Source: Limosilactobacillus gorillae (lineage in GTDB: Bacteria; Bacillota; Bacilli; Lactobacillales; Lactobacillaceae). Taken from it: a DNA stretch of 39,237 nucleotides. The stretch lies in contig NZ_BCAH01000044.1 in the NCBI RefSeq assembly GCF_001293735.1, positions 1 to 39,237 on the forward strand. Direction: 5' to 3'. Shown here in pieces: positions 9,072-20,252 of the stretch (the first letter of the stretch is position 1; each line of letters opens with the position of its first letter). The notes below the pieces were generated by a model, which worked only from the letters and a program-made list of their open reading frames with translations, made no database searches and had not been told where the DNA came from. The translations under genes and the position numbers were made by a program.

Positions 9072-10439
9072 TTACCAAGGGAGTTTTTTAGCGTAGTCCG
9101 GCTTATTGACCTGCCGGGCGCGGGCGATCGCCATATCAAATTGTTTGATACTATCGGTGATTGTTGAGCCAGCCGCCACAAAGGAGTCGGCCGCGATATT
9201 AACCGGCGCCACAATGTTGGAGTTAGAACCAATGAAGGCGTGGTCGCCAACGGTAGTGTGATGCTTATTGGTCCCGTCGTAGTTGACAAAGACTACCCCA
9301 CAGCCAACGTTGATGTTTTTACCCAGGGTGGCATCACCAATATAGGTAAGGTGTCCCACCTTGGTCCCGGCTCCGATATAGGCCTTTTTGACCTCACAGA
9401 AGTTCCCAACGTGGACGTTTTCACCCAACTCTGCCTTTGGACGTAGGTGGCTATTTGGCCCCACATCAGCTCCAGAGTGCACCTCAGCTTGTTCCAACGC
9501 CGATGACATAATTGTCACGTCGTCGTGAAGGATGCTGTTTTCGATACGGGAACCCGCCCCAATCAAGCAGTCAGCACCAATCACGGTCCGTCCCTTGATC
9601 ACAACGCCCCCTTCAATCACCGTGTCTTGACCAATTTGGACATCAGCATCAATGTAAGTGGTGGCTGGATCAACTAGGGTCACCCCATCCTTCATCAGTT
9701 GGGTGTTGATCCGGTTTTGCATGATCTTAGTTGCCCGAGCCAAAGCCACCCGATCGTTAACCCCCATCGATTCGTCAAAATCTTCCATCTGATAAGCAGT
9801 TACGATTTCGTTATCTTCTTTTAGAATACTAATAACATCGGTCAGGTAGTATTCACCCTGAGCGTTGTTGTTAGTAATCTTCTTTAACGCTGCGAACAGC
9901 TTACGGTTGTCAAAGCAGTAAACCCCGGTGTTGATTTCGTGAATGGCCTGCTCTTCGACGCTAGCATCCTTTTGTTCCACGATCCGTTCAACAATCCCAA
10001 CCTCGTTACGCACAATTCGTCCGTAACCCGTTGGATCCGGAGCATTCGATGTTAAGATCGTCACGGCCGCGTGACGCTGCTCATGGTATTGGCAAAGGTG
10101 GTTAAAAGTGGCTGCCGTAAACAACGGGGTATCCCCAGAAACAACCAACGTTTCCCCGTCTAAATCACCTAGGAGGTCTTCGGTCTGCATTACCGCATGC
10201 CCAGTCCCCAGCTGTTGCTTTTGCAGGGCGTAGTGGACCTGGCTACCTAGGGCATCCTTAACGGTGTCAGCTTCATAACCAACCACGGTCACGATGTTTT
10301 CAATCTTAGCCTCTTGAAGCTGGGTCAAAACATGTTCAACCATCGTCTTTCCACAAACCTGGTGTAAGACCTTGTGAAGCTTGGACTTCATCCGGGTTCC
10401 CTTTCCAGCCGCCAGAATAATTGCGTTCTTATTTACCAT
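9072..10439 (-). CDS. glmU: bifunctional UDP-GlcNAc pyrophosphorylase / GlcN-1-P acetyltransferase
   Basis: Acetylates glucosamine 1-phosphate and then uridylylates it to UDP-GlcNAc, the precursor used by MurA. 455 residues in two domains. The N-terminal Rossmann-like uridyltransferase has the signature [18 protein letters not shown] and SGDTPL. From about residue 250 comes a left-handed beta-helix of hexapeptide repeats with the acetyltransferase block ([26 protein letters not shown]). It lies 20 bases after purR and 75 before prs, and no terminator is seen inside this group. Confidence 0.98.
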   Translation of the reverse strand: MVNKNAIILAAGKGTRMKSKLHKVLHQVCGKTMVEHVLTQLQEAKIENIVTVVGYEADTVKDALGSQVHYALQKQQLGTGHAVMQTEDLLGDLDGETLVVSGDTPLFTAATFNHLCQYHEQRHAAVTILTSNAPDPTGYGRIVRNEVGIVERIVEQKDASVEEQAIHEINTGVYCFDNRKLFAALKKITNNNAQGEYYLTDVISILKEDNEIVTAYQMEDFDESMGVNDRVALARATKIMQNRINTQLMKDGVTLVDPATTYIDADVQIGQDTVIEGGVVIKGRTVIGADCLIGAGSRIENSILHDDVTIMSSALEQAEVHSGADVGPNSHLRPKAELGENVHVGNFCEVKKAYIGAGTKVGHLTYIGDATLGKNINVGCGVVFVNYDGTNKHHTTVGDHAFIGSNSNIVAPVNIAADSFVAAGSTITDSIKQFDMAIARARQVNKPDYAKKLPW

Positions 10440-10459
10440 GTTGTCTGCAGTTCCTTTCG

Positions 10460-11296
10460 TTAGTTTTCATCCCTAAATACCTTGGCCAGGTAGTTCCCCG
10501 GCTGAGCACTGATCTTTTGGTTAACCCCATCTTCGGCTGTAACTTTAATCAGGGAGGTACAGTCTTCCACCAGACGTTGGCCGGAGAATTGACCCTCTGC
10601 AAAAACGGTCATCCCGATCAAGTGGGCACCAAATTCGTTGATCAGTGATTGCATCCCGTTTAACGTTCCGCCGCCCTTCAAGAAATCATCAACGATTACT
10701 ACATTGGCTCCTTCCTTTAGGGTTCTTCTAGAAAGCTCCATCTTCTTGATCCGCTGTGAAGACCCGGATACATAGTTCACCGATACGGTAGAACCTTCCG
10801 TGATGTGCGAAGAATTACGTACGATCACAAAGGGCTTATTCAAGTACATTGCCACGCTTTGAGCAATCGGAATCCCCTTAGTTTCTACGGTCATGACTAC
10901 GTCAACGTCCTTATCAACGTATTGGGTTGCCACCAGGCGCCCCACCTCGCGCAGGATCTCCGGACGCCCCAGCAGGTCGGATAAGTAGACGTAGCCCCCC
11001 GGTAAGAGACGGGAGTCATCATCAACGGCTTCCACGAGCTGTTCAATCACCTTGGTCGCATTATCCTCAGAGTAAAGCGGCGTTAACCGGGCCCCGCCTG
11101 ATGCCCCCGGCAGGGTTTCCAAGCGGCCGACCCCCCAATCTTCTAGGGTGGTCCGGATAATGCTCAGGTCCTCTGAAATCGAGGACTTAGCAGACCCATA
11201 GCGCTCCCCAAAGAACTTTAAGGAAACTAGTTCACGGGGGTGTTCGAGCAGGTAGCGGGTCATATCGACCAGCCGGTTACTACGTCTTACTTTCAT
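10460..11296 (-). CDS. purR: purine operon regulator PurR (Bacillus type)
   Basis: 278 residues: an N-terminal winged-helix DNA-binding domain ([33 protein letters not shown] within the first 45 residues) and a C-terminal phosphoribosyltransferase-like domain with the PRPP loop [13 protein letters not shown]. The latter binds PRPP as an effector rather than catalysing. It controls purine synthesis genes by binding PurBox sequences; in lactococci PurR is an activator and in B. subtilis a repressor. It heads purR-glmU-prs. A PurBox-like sequence overlaps its own promoter, annotated separately. Confidence 0.96.
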   Translation of the reverse strand: MKVRRSNRLVDMTRYLLEHPRELVSLKFFGERYGSAKSSISEDLSIIRTTLEDWGVGRLETLPGASGGARLTPLYSEDNATKVIEQLVEAVDDDSRLLPGGYVYLSDLLGRPEILREVGRLVATQYVDKDVDVVMTVETKGIPIAQSVAMYLNKPFVIVRNSSHITEGSTVSVNYVSGSSQRIKKMELSRRTLKEGANVVIVDDFLKGGGTLNGMQSLINEFGAHLIGMTVFAEGQFSGQRLVEDCTSLIKVTAEDGVNQKISAQPGNYLAKVFRDEN

Positions 11297-11370
11297 CTTT
11301 TTACCTCTTTACTTGACGCTGATCAATCTGACCAGCTGACTTTAGTTGTTCCCATGTAATTTACCTTGCC

Positions 11371-11395
11371 ATGATACCATAATTGTTCGTCTTTT
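11371..11395 (-). promoter_or_regulatory. purR promoter with PurBox-like element
   Basis: Leftward -10 TATCAT at 11371-11376, with AAAAGACGAACAATT at 11381-11395 immediately upstream. The PurBox consensus is AWWWCCGAACWWT; this copy keeps CGAAC and the flanking A/T but has A for the first C. No good -35 is seen, as would suit an activator-dependent promoter. A weaker CCGAA match lies at 11434-11447 in the opposite orientation. Confidence 0.35.
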
Positions 11396-11442
11396 GCCTA
11401 ATTTTTCATAATTTTAGCCAGACGTTTAACGATTTATCCGAA

Positions 11443-11484
11443 AAATCAAAAAAGCCATTCCGAACATGGTTCGGAATGGCTTTT
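11443..11484. terminator. bidirectional-looking terminator after the zinc transporter operon
   Basis: A 16-bp stem (AAAAGCCATTCCGAAC and complement) is followed leftward by TTTTTTGATTTTT. It lies two bases past the permease stop. Confidence 0.88.
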
Positions 11485-11486
11485 AC

Positions 11487-12281
11487 CTAGGCACTCGTTT
11501 GATGATGATAGTAAAGGGCACTGATATAGATCACAACCTCAATCACGGCAATGAAAAAGGAAATTGGCCAGTTAGTAATGTAGCCAAGGTAAAGACCCAA
11601 CCAGGTCCCTAAAAGGGCAAATAGAATTGATAGACCAATCATTTTGGCCGTTCCGGTTGCATAATATTTTGCGGCCGCAGCCGGTAGGGTCAAAAGAATG
11701 AAGATCAAAAGGGACCCCACAATCTGGGCAGCCACAGATACTGAAAGAGCGACCAGAATTAAAAAGATTACCGAGACAACCGTTCCGTTGACCCCATTAA
11801 CACGGGCACCAACCGGATCAAAGGAATCAAACTTCAGGAATCGGTACATGCAAAAGACCACCACTAAAACAAGGAGCGATAGCATAACCAGCTGCCAGAC
11901 CTCCTGCTTAGAAATCCCGACCACCGAACCAAAGAGAATGCTAGTTGCCGAGCTAGCGGTTTGATTGGACAGGGATAAGAAGAGGATTCCCAACCCAATA
12001 AAGAGCGCTGACACCGCCGAAATTACGGCCTCGCGCCTCGATTCCTTGATACTCATTTGTCCCACCATCACCGAGGAAAGTATGGTGAACAATAGCATCC
12101 CGTTTAGAGCCTGCCATCCGGCAAAGACGGCAAAGGAGGCCCCGGCAAAGCCGATTTCCGATAAGGTATGGGTCAGAAACGATATCCGTCGGGCGACGAC
12201 GAAGACCCCGATCACCCCGGACACAACCGCAATAAAGGTTGAGGCAACAAAGGCGTAACGCATAAAAGACAGTTCAAACAT
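11487..12281 (-). CDS. znuB: zinc ABC transporter, permease
   Basis: 264-residue ABC-3 family membrane permease with seven to eight hydrophobic segments, including VASTFIAVVSGVIGVFVVAR at the N-terminus and the TLSEIGFAGASFAVFAG loop typical of ZnuB/MtsC-type proteins. It forms the channel of the importer with ZnuC and ZnuA. Its ATG overlaps the ATPase stop codon (TAATG), implying translational coupling. The assignment to zinc rather than manganese rests on the Zur-type operator before the operon, not on the permease itself. Confidence 0.9.
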   Translation of the reverse strand: MFELSFMRYAFVASTFIAVVSGVIGVFVVARRISFLTHTLSEIGFAGASFAVFAGWQALNGMLLFTILSSVMVGQMSIKESRREAVISAVSALFIGLGILFLSLSNQTASSATSILFGSVVGISKQEVWQLVMLSLLVLVVVFCMYRFLKFDSFDPVGARVNGVNGTVVSVIFLILVALSVSVAAQIVGSLLIFILLTLPAAAAKYYATGTAKMIGLSILFALLGTWLGLYLGYITNWPISFFIAVIEVVIYISALYYHHQTSA

Positions 12282-12949
12282 TATTCTTCCTCCTCGATGG
12301 CCGATAGTTCACTAATCGGACCACTTGTAGCCCGTCCCGCCGCTAGGTGCAGGTAACGGGTCCCATAGTGGTGAGCCAGGTCCCAGTCGTGAGTAACGAA
12401 GAGGACCGCACGCCCCTTAGAACGGAAGTCCTCGACTAGATCGAGCAGTTCATACTTCATCTCGTTATCCAGGCTGGCCGTCGACTCATCTAAGATCAGC
12501 AATTGCGGATCAGCCACCAGCGCCTGGGCAAGGTAGGCCCGCTGTTTTTCGCCCCCCGAGGCCATTCCCAAGGGACGTTCGGCGATCCGGGTTAAGTCAG
12601 TAGCAGCAACAATTTGGTCAATCTTTTGCCGCTCATCCCGACTCAGCCACGGCAGCCGGCTGGTCGGTAGGTTTAAGGCCACAAAATCACGGATCGACAG
12701 GGGATACTCACTATCTAAGTTGCGGAACTGAGGAACATAGCCGATTTTAACGCTAGACGGCATTTTAATCTGACCCTGCCGGGGTTTAAGCTGCCCTAAA
12801 AGCGCACGGACCATGGTCGTCTTCCCGACCCCGTTTTCCCCTACAACGACTAAAAAGTCGCCCTGGTTAACCTGAAAGTTTAAGCCCGTTATGACTTCTT
12901 TATCGCCATAAGCTAATGTTAAGTTTTCGACGTTTAAAATTGGGATCAT
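12281..12949 (-). CDS. znuC: zinc ABC transporter, ATPase
   Basis: 222-residue ABC ATPase: Walker A GENGVGKTT near residue 40, Q-loop VPQFRNL, signature ASGGEKQR (first Leu of LSGGQ replaced), Walker B LLILDES and switch His in VTHDWD. It powers uptake through ZnuB on the inner face of the membrane. Start and stop codons overlap the neighbouring genes by one base on both sides (TAATG), so the three cistrons are coupled. The C-terminus is short and acidic (IEEEE). Confidence 0.93.
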   Translation of the reverse strand: MIPILNVENLTLAYGDKEVITGLNFQVNQGDFLVVVGENGVGKTTMVRALLGQLKPRQGQIKMPSSVKIGYVPQFRNLDSEYPLSIRDFVALNLPTSRLPWLSRDERQKIDQIVAATDLTRIAERPLGMASGGEKQRAYLAQALVADPQLLILDESTASLDNEMKYELLDLVEDFRSKGRAVLFVTHDWDLAHHYGTRYLHLAAGRATSGPISELSAIEEEE

Positions 12950-13854
12950 TATTCACCTCGTTGGATCTTAAGCAAGGCTTGGTATTGCTTGGTCATCCAC
13001 GAAACATAATCCTCACCGTCTGGTTTAGATTCAGTAACGTTTAAGACTGGAACGTTATTTTCCTTGGCTAACTTAACCAGGTTCTCAACCGTCTTACTGC
13101 TTTCTTGGCTGTTGTTAACGAAGAAGGCAATCCGGTGGTTAACGATATCATCTTGGACCTGTTTGACGTCCTTTGGTGACGGATCGCTATCATCTTCAAT
13201 TGCTTTTTCAAAGTGCTGGTCATTAACTTGGTAACCAAGGTTGTTCAGTGCGTAATCAAAGACTGGTTCGCTTACGTCAACCAGACGGTTATCGCCAACG
13301 TTTTGCTTGGCCTGATTAATGATCTTATCAAGCTTCCTTAATTTAGCTTGGTAGGCCCTGGCGTTCTTTTCATAGTCCGCCTTGTGATCAGGATCGATCT
13401 TGCTAAATTGTTTTGCCAAGGTGGTTGCTAAGTCACTCATCGTTGCTGGCCGGTACCAAACGTGTTCATTGTCCCCGTCCTTTTTCTTGGCCACTTCTTC
13501 TCCGACGTTAATCAGGGTGATCTTATTTTTACTGTCAGCCTTGACCATCTTCGTCATCCAAGTATCGTAGCCCAGGCCGTTTTCAATCGCCACATTGGCG
13601 TTGGCGACCTGCTTGGCCTGCTTGGTCGTTGGCTGGTACTCGTGCGGGTCGACAGCTGAACTGTTGATGAAGGAGGTCACCGTTCCGTGGTCTCCAGCGA
13701 CCGCCTTGGCTACTTCACCATAAAAATTGAGGCTGGTAACCACCCGGATCGGCTTTTGGTTCGATTTAGATGGGCTCCATCCCGTTACCATCAAACCAAA
13801 AATCACGATCAGGGCAGCCACGATAGCCCCAATTCCCCAGTATTTTCGCTTCAT
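12949..13854 (-). CDS. znuA: zinc ABC transporter, substrate-binding protein
   Basis: 301-residue cluster A-I metal-binding protein (TroA/ZnuA fold). Probable metal ligands are the His of VDPHEYQ, the His of NEHVWY, a third from the DQHFEKA region and an acidic residue late in the chain. The N-terminus is basic and then one hydrophobic segment (IGAIVAALIVIFGLMV) without any Cys, so there is no lipobox. The protein is probably held by an uncleaved membrane anchor. No His-rich loop of the ZnuA/AdcA type is seen. GGAGG is 8 bases from the ATG at 13854; a GTG at 13857 is possible but closer. It is the first gene of the operon, behind the Zur-type operator. Confidence 0.9.
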   Translation of the reverse strand: MKRKYWGIGAIVAALIVIFGLMVTGWSPSKSNQKPIRVVTSLNFYGEVAKAVAGDHGTVTSFINSSAVDPHEYQPTTKQAKQVANANVAIENGLGYDTWMTKMVKADSKNKITLINVGEEVAKKKDGDNEHVWYRPATMSDLATTLAKQFSKIDPDHKADYEKNARAYQAKLRKLDKIINQAKQNVGDNRLVDVSEPVFDYALNNLGYQVNDQHFEKAIEDDSDPSPKDVKQVQDDIVNHRIAFFVNNSQESSKTVENLVKLAKENNVPVLNVTESKPDGEDYVSWMTKQYQALLKIQRGE

Positions 13855-13866
13855 CACAAAATCCTC

Positions 13867-13910
13867 CAGTCTTAATTTTGGTTAAATCGTAATTCTTACG
13901 ATTAAGACTG
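13867..13910 (-). repeat. inverted repeat enclosing the Zur-type box, abutting the znuA ribosome binding site
   Basis: CAGTCTTAAT (leftward strand, 13901-13910) and ATTAAGACTG (13867-13876) are perfect 10-base inverted repeats. In RNA they could pair into a stem whose 3' side shares its last base with the GGAGG of znuA. The arms share three bases with the inner Zur-type palindrome, so the two stems compete. Confidence 0.55.
13883..13904. promoter_or_regulatory. Zur-type operator
   Basis: AATCGTAA-TTC-TTACGATT (core 13885-13903), a perfect 8-3-8 palindrome closely matching the B. subtilis Zur box (AAATCGTAATNATTACGATTT, recalled). It lies just downstream of the promoter, where a bound repressor would block transcription when zinc is plentiful. 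The zur gene itself is not in the window. Confidence 0.8.
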
Positions 13911-13914
13911 AGAA

Positions 13915-13943
13915 ATCATACATGCTCTTAGCCAACTTAGCAA
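13915..13943 (-). promoter_or_regulatory. znuACB promoter
   Basis: Leftward -35 TTGCTA (13938-13943), 17-base spacer, -10 TATGAT (13915-13920). The expected start falls at the edge of the Zur-type operator. Confidence 0.65.
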
Positions 13944-14006
13944 GCCCTTTTTCCAAAAATTAGTTTTTAGTAAACCTATAACGCCCCGATTAAATTGGGC
14001 CCCATT

Positions 14007-14858
14007 CTACAATAGAACTACCTGATAAACCTCCGGGCAAAAGCCACGCAGGCTGTTATAAATCCGCTTGGCCCGTGACTCGGCGTGGCAAAGAGCAAAG
14101 ACACTAGGGCCGGTTCCGCTCATCTGAGTAACATCGGCGCCCAGCTTTTGCATCTGCGCCTTTAGGTGGGCAATCTCCGGGTGGACCTTAATGGTCACCG
14201 CCTCCAGGGCGTTCCCCATGTACTGAAAGCTATCCTGAAACCTTCCCTCCTTGATTGCCGCCACCAGTTGGTCCGTTTGCGGATGAACCAGTTCTTCATA
14301 ATTGATCTGGCGCAAGATTACCGGTGTTGATACCGATAATTTGGGCTTAGCAATCACCACCCAATAATGCGGAAAAGCCGGTAGGAGCTCCACAATCTCA
14401 CCGTGACCAGTCACGTGGGCCGTTCGGGAATAAACGCAAAAGGGAACGTCCGAATCAATTGCTAAAGATAAGCGAGCCAGCTCATCCAAGGATAAGCCCA
14501 GGCGCCAGGCCTGGTTTAGGGCCCGTAAAACCGCTGCGGCATCCGAAGACCCTCCACCTAAGCCGGCGGCCACCGGAATCTTTTTTTTGATTCGGATCGT
14601 TACTCCGTCAGTCTGGTGAAAGCGGGTCTTTAAAATATGGGCTGCCTGGTAGGCCAGGTTTCGTTGGTCGTTGGGTAAAAAACCGCTGTTGGTGTAGACC
14701 TTAATCGTCTGTGGTCGGTGGTGGACCTCCACAGTGACGTAATCGGCCAGGTCGACCGCACTCATCACCATGTTCCAACGCGGCAGACCGTCCAAGTAAC
14801 GCATTGGTGTGTCAAGCGCCAAGTTAATTTTAGCCGGTGCCTTTTCCGTCACAATCAT
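14007..14858 (-). CDS. ispE: 4-(cytidine 5'-diphospho)-2-C-methyl-D-erythritol kinase homologue
   Basis: 283-residue GHMP kinase. The N-terminal EKAPAKINLALD, the ATP loop PVAAGLGGGSSDAAA and the C-terminal MSGTGPSVFAL mark IspE, the fourth enzyme of the MEP isoprenoid route. The window also carries mvaA of the mevalonate route, and lactobacilli generally use only the latter, so this is probably an orphan with another or no essential role. Lys and Asp near the N-terminus and in SDAAA are intact, so it is not obviously dead. Its place after rsmA is the same as in B. subtilis. The ATG follows GGGGGA by a 7-base gap. Confidence 0.93.
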   Translation of the reverse strand: MIVTEKAPAKINLALDTPMRYLDGLPRWNMVMSAVDLADYVTVEVHHRPQTIKVYTNSGFLPNDQRNLAYQAAHILKTRFHQTDGVTIRIKKKIPVAAGLGGGSSDAAAVLRALNQAWRLGLSLDELARLSLAIDSDVPFCVYSRTAHVTGHGEIVELLPAFPHYWVVIAKPKLSVSTPVILRQINYEELVHPQTDQLVAAIKEGRFQDSFQYMGNALEAVTIKVHPEIAHLKAQMQKLGADVTQMSGTGPSVFALCHAESRAKRIYNSLRGFCPEVYQVVLL

Positions 14859-14893
14859 CCCACATTCCCCCTTCTTGACTTAGTTTGTCCTTA

Positions 14894-14922
14894 ATTATAC
14901 TAATTCTCGTTAACTGACGCAA
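14894..14922 (-). promoter_or_regulatory. ispE promoter
   Basis: Leftward -35 TTGCGT (14917-14922), 17-base spacer, -10 TATAAT (14894-14899). The -35 touches the foot of the preceding terminator hairpin. Confidence 0.65.
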
Positions 14923-14955
14923 AAGGGGCTGTGACAAATAGTCACAGCCCCTTTT
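14921..14955. terminator. terminator after rsmA
   Basis: Perfect 15-bp stem AAAAGGGGCTGTGAC with a five-base loop; symmetrical, so T-rich ends exist on both strands. It lies about 75 bases after the rsmA stop. The region 14956-15029 between them holds no gene I can support. The stem core GGGGCTGTGAC is shared with a hairpin near 29.27 kb. Confidence 0.82.
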
Positions 14956-15029
14956 GGCTCCACATACATAGTCCAACCATGATGCCCCATCAAACATTAC
15001 CAGATGCATGGCTTTCTACGGTATTTTCT

Positions 15030-15917
15030 TTACAGCAGTCCCTGATCATGCATGGCATTGGTTAAGTTAATGAACTCAACTAGGCTTAGGCGCTCCGGTC
15101 GAGTCTGGGCATCAATGCCCAACTGGTCTAAGACCAACCGAACCCTTTCAAGACGCTCCTTGTCCTTACCAACGATCGTTTTTAGGTTATTCCACAGGCT
15201 CTTACGCCGGTGGGCAAAGCAGCCCCTCACAAGGCCAAAGAGTCGGTCATCGTTAAAGGGAGCTACGGGCAAGGGGGCCTTTTTCTGGGTCAACAAAACG
15301 ATAGCGGAGTCGACGTTTGGTGCTGGTACAAAGGACTTACGCGATACTGCAAAGGCGACCTTGACGTCCATACGGTAGTCGATGGCCAGGGTCAGTGCCC
15401 CGTAGTCCTTCGTCCCCGGCTTGGCGACTAACCGGTCGGCAACCTCCTTTTGCATCATCACGCAAACAGCAGCCCACTCCACTTGACTGGCCAAGAGGGA
15501 AAATAAGATCGGGCTGGTGATGTAATACGGCAGGTTAGCTACCACCTTAACCGGCTTGGTAGGATCCTCAAAGGCCGTCTGCACTAATTCAGCTAGGTTG
15601 GTCTTTAAGACGTCCCGGTTTAAAACGGTGACGTTATCATATGGCGATAAGACATCGTCTAAAACCGGCAGAAGACTCTCATCGATTTCCAGGGCTACTA
15701 CTTGCCCGGCGGCCTGGGCTAGCTTTTCTGTCAAAGCACCGATCCCGGGACCGATTTCAATTACGTTATCATCCTTGGTAATCTTGGCGGCCCGGACAAT
15801 CCCGCTCAAGACGTCAGGGTTAGTCAAGAAGTTTTGGCCAAACCCCTTCTTAGCATGGATCCCGTACTGATTCATAATCGTGCGGGTCCGGGACGGACTC
15901 CCAATTTGCTTACTCAT
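15030..15917 (-). CDS. rsmA: 16S rRNA (adenine1518/1519-N6)-dimethyltransferase
   Basis: KsgA/RsmA dimethylates two adjacent adenines in the 3' hairpin of 16S rRNA during small-subunit maturation. 295 residues from the preferred ATG at 15917 (GGAAGGAAC upstream). Motifs: KKGFGQNFL near the N-terminus, SAM-binding [12 protein letters not shown] and catalytic [10 protein letters not shown] longer frame from 15959 would overlap rnmV more deeply and has no ribosome binding site. The start overlaps the rnmV stop by eight bases, indicating coupled translation. Loss of this enzyme gives kasugamycin resistance in other bacteria. Confidence 0.97.
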   Translation of the reverse strand: MSKQIGSPSRTRTIMNQYGIHAKKGFGQNFLTNPDVLSGIVRAAKITKDDNVIEIGPGIGALTEKLAQAAGQVVALEIDESLLPVLDDVLSPYDNVTVLNRDVLKTNLAELVQTAFEDPTKPVKVVANLPYYITSPILFSLLASQVEWAAVCVMMQKEVADRLVAKPGTKDYGALTLAIDYRMDVKVAFAVSRKSFVPAPNVDSAIVLLTQKKAPLPVAPFNDDRLFGLVRGCFAHRRKSLWNNLKTIVGKDKERLERVRLVLDQLGIDAQTRPERLSLVEFINLTNAMHDQGLL

Positions 15918-16479
15918 GCGTTGTTCCTTCCTGATTGAGTTGTGCAACTGCGCGATCAAAGTCTTCTTGGGTAATCCCGAAGAGGTCGAGGCGCTTTAAG
16001 AGCTGCTTGGCGTTGCCATAGCCAATCCCCAGGATCTCCCCGAATCGCTGACGGCGATACTTAGCCACTGGACCGCCAGCCAACCCGGCCTGGATTAAAT
16101 CCTGATTAGTGAAGACCGCCTGCTTGACCGGCGTTGTCGTATAGACGTTTTGTAGGGCCGCCTTGATCACCGCCTGACTGGCGTGTTCGACACCAAGGCT
16201 TCCATGGGCCTCAGTTGGCACCCCTTGGTCACGCCGGATGAAGGCGTGCTTAACCCCGGGGACCGCCTGGTCAATCATCTTACGAAGCCGCTCCCCGTTG
16301 AAATCGGGATCGGTGAAGACGATCACCCCCCGGCTTTCCTGGAGTTTTTTGATCTGTTCAATTGCCTTTGGCGAAAGGGCGGAGCCGTTTGTTTCAAAGG
16401 TGTCGGCGGCCACCGCACGCTGCACCTGCTTGGTATCATCTTTGCCCTCCACCACAATTACTTCTTTAATCTTGTCCAT
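15910..16479 (-). CDS. rnmV: ribonuclease M5
   Basis: Cleaves the 5S rRNA precursor to its mature ends in Firmicutes, together with ribosomal protein L18. 189 residues: an N-terminal TOPRIM domain (VVEGKDD, then FTDPDFNGE with the catalytic acidic residues) and a C-terminal RNA-binding part ([23 protein letters not shown]). The start overlaps the end of tatD by 14 bases and the stop overlaps rsmA by 8, so tatD-rnmV-rsmA are translationally linked as in other Gram-positives. A likely 5S gene lies at the right edge of the window. Confidence 0.96.
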   Translation of the reverse strand: MDKIKEVIVVEGKDDTKQVQRAVAADTFETNGSALSPKAIEQIKKLQESRGVIVFTDPDFNGERLRKMIDQAVPGVKHAFIRRDQGVPTEAHGSLGVEHASQAVIKAALQNVYTTTPVKQAVFTNQDLIQAGLAGGPVAKYRRQRFGEILGIGYGNAKQLLKRLDLFGITQEDFDRAVAQLNQEGTTHE

Positions 16480-17251
16480 TATTTCCTTTCAAGAATCGAC
16501 GTACGGCAGTCTGGTAGGTCGCGTTAGCCACCAAATGTTCCGGTAGCTCCAAGAGCTTGGCCAGGGCCTGAACCACATAGTAGGTGTAGGCCGGCTCGTT
16601 TTGCTTACCGCGGTAGGGAACCGGGGTTAGATAGGGCGCATCGGTTTCAACCATCATCCGATCTAGCGGGGTCGCCTTAGCTGCCTCGTGAACTTCGGTT
16701 GCCTTGTTAAAGGAGACCACCCCGCTAAATGAAAGGTCGAAGCCCAGGGCCAAAAACTTTTTAGCCCATTCCCCGTCCCCGCTAAAGGAGTGCATCACCC
16801 CACCAAACGTGGCAGGCGTCTTCTTTAGAACCTGATAGGTTTCATCAAGTGCCTCACGGCAGTGGATCACCACTGGTAAGTGAAGATTATTCGCCATCGC
16901 AATCTGACGCTCAAAGGCTGCCACCTGGGTGCTTCGATCCGTAATTCCATTGACAAAGTCTAAGCCGATCTCGCCAACTCCAACCACCTCCGGGCGGGCC
17001 AAGTTGGCCTCTAACTGATGCCAGTCGCTTGTAATAACCTTGCCCAGATCCTCGGGATGCCAACCAATTACGGCGTGCAGATTCGGGTACTTTTCAGCCA
17101 GCTTTAGGGCCCGCTTATTCAAGAGGGTGTTAGAACCCACCATGTTCATTTCTTCGACCCCCAGGTGCTTTGCCCGGGCTAAAAAGGCCGCCACGTCCCC
17201 GTAAAAGGCCTCATCGTTTAGGTGGGTGTGCGAATCGTAAATGGTCACCAT
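16466..17251 (-). CDS. tatD: TatD-family metal-dependent hydrolase
   Basis: 261-residue TIM-barrel amidohydrolase relative. Metal ligands visible: the two His of DSHTHLND, the Glu of VGEIGLDF, His of VIHCREA, His of MHSFSG and Asp of VETDAPYLTP. The family has 3'-5' DNase/RNase activity in E. coli; the substrate in Gram-positives is not settled. The start lies one base after the metG stop (TAG-A-ATG style junction on the leftward strand), an order (metG-tatD-rnmV-rsmA) shared with B. subtilis metS-yabD-(yabE)-rnmV-ksgA. Confidence 0.94.
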   Translation of the reverse strand: MVTIYDSHTHLNDEAFYGDVAAFLARAKHLGVEEMNMVGSNTLLNKRALKLAEKYPNLHAVIGWHPEDLGKVITSDWHQLEANLARPEVVGVGEIGLDFVNGITDRSTQVAAFERQIAMANNLHLPVVIHCREALDETYQVLKKTPATFGGVMHSFSGDGEWAKKFLALGFDLSFSGVVSFNKATEVHEAAKATPLDRMMVETDAPYLTPVPYRGKQNEPAYTYYVVQALAKLLELPEHLVANATYQTAVRRFLKGNNGQD

Positions 17252-17252
17252 C

Positions 17253-20196
<2,944 letters not shown>

Positions 20197-20252
20197 TGTC
20201 CATTGCCTCCTTTTCCCCTATCTTGCACTGATTAGGGGCCGATTGCAAGCCA

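Noticed and set aside
11450-11484. CCGAAC-ATG-GTTCGG looking like paired PurBoxes
   Set aside because: It is part of the terminator stem after znuB. The spacing of the two CGAA elements does not fit known PurBox pairs (about 16 bases apart).
14870-14997. Small leftward frame from an ATG at 14997 through the terminator
   Set aside because: It runs through a perfect terminator stem and the ispE promoter and has no ribosome binding site or recognisable product.
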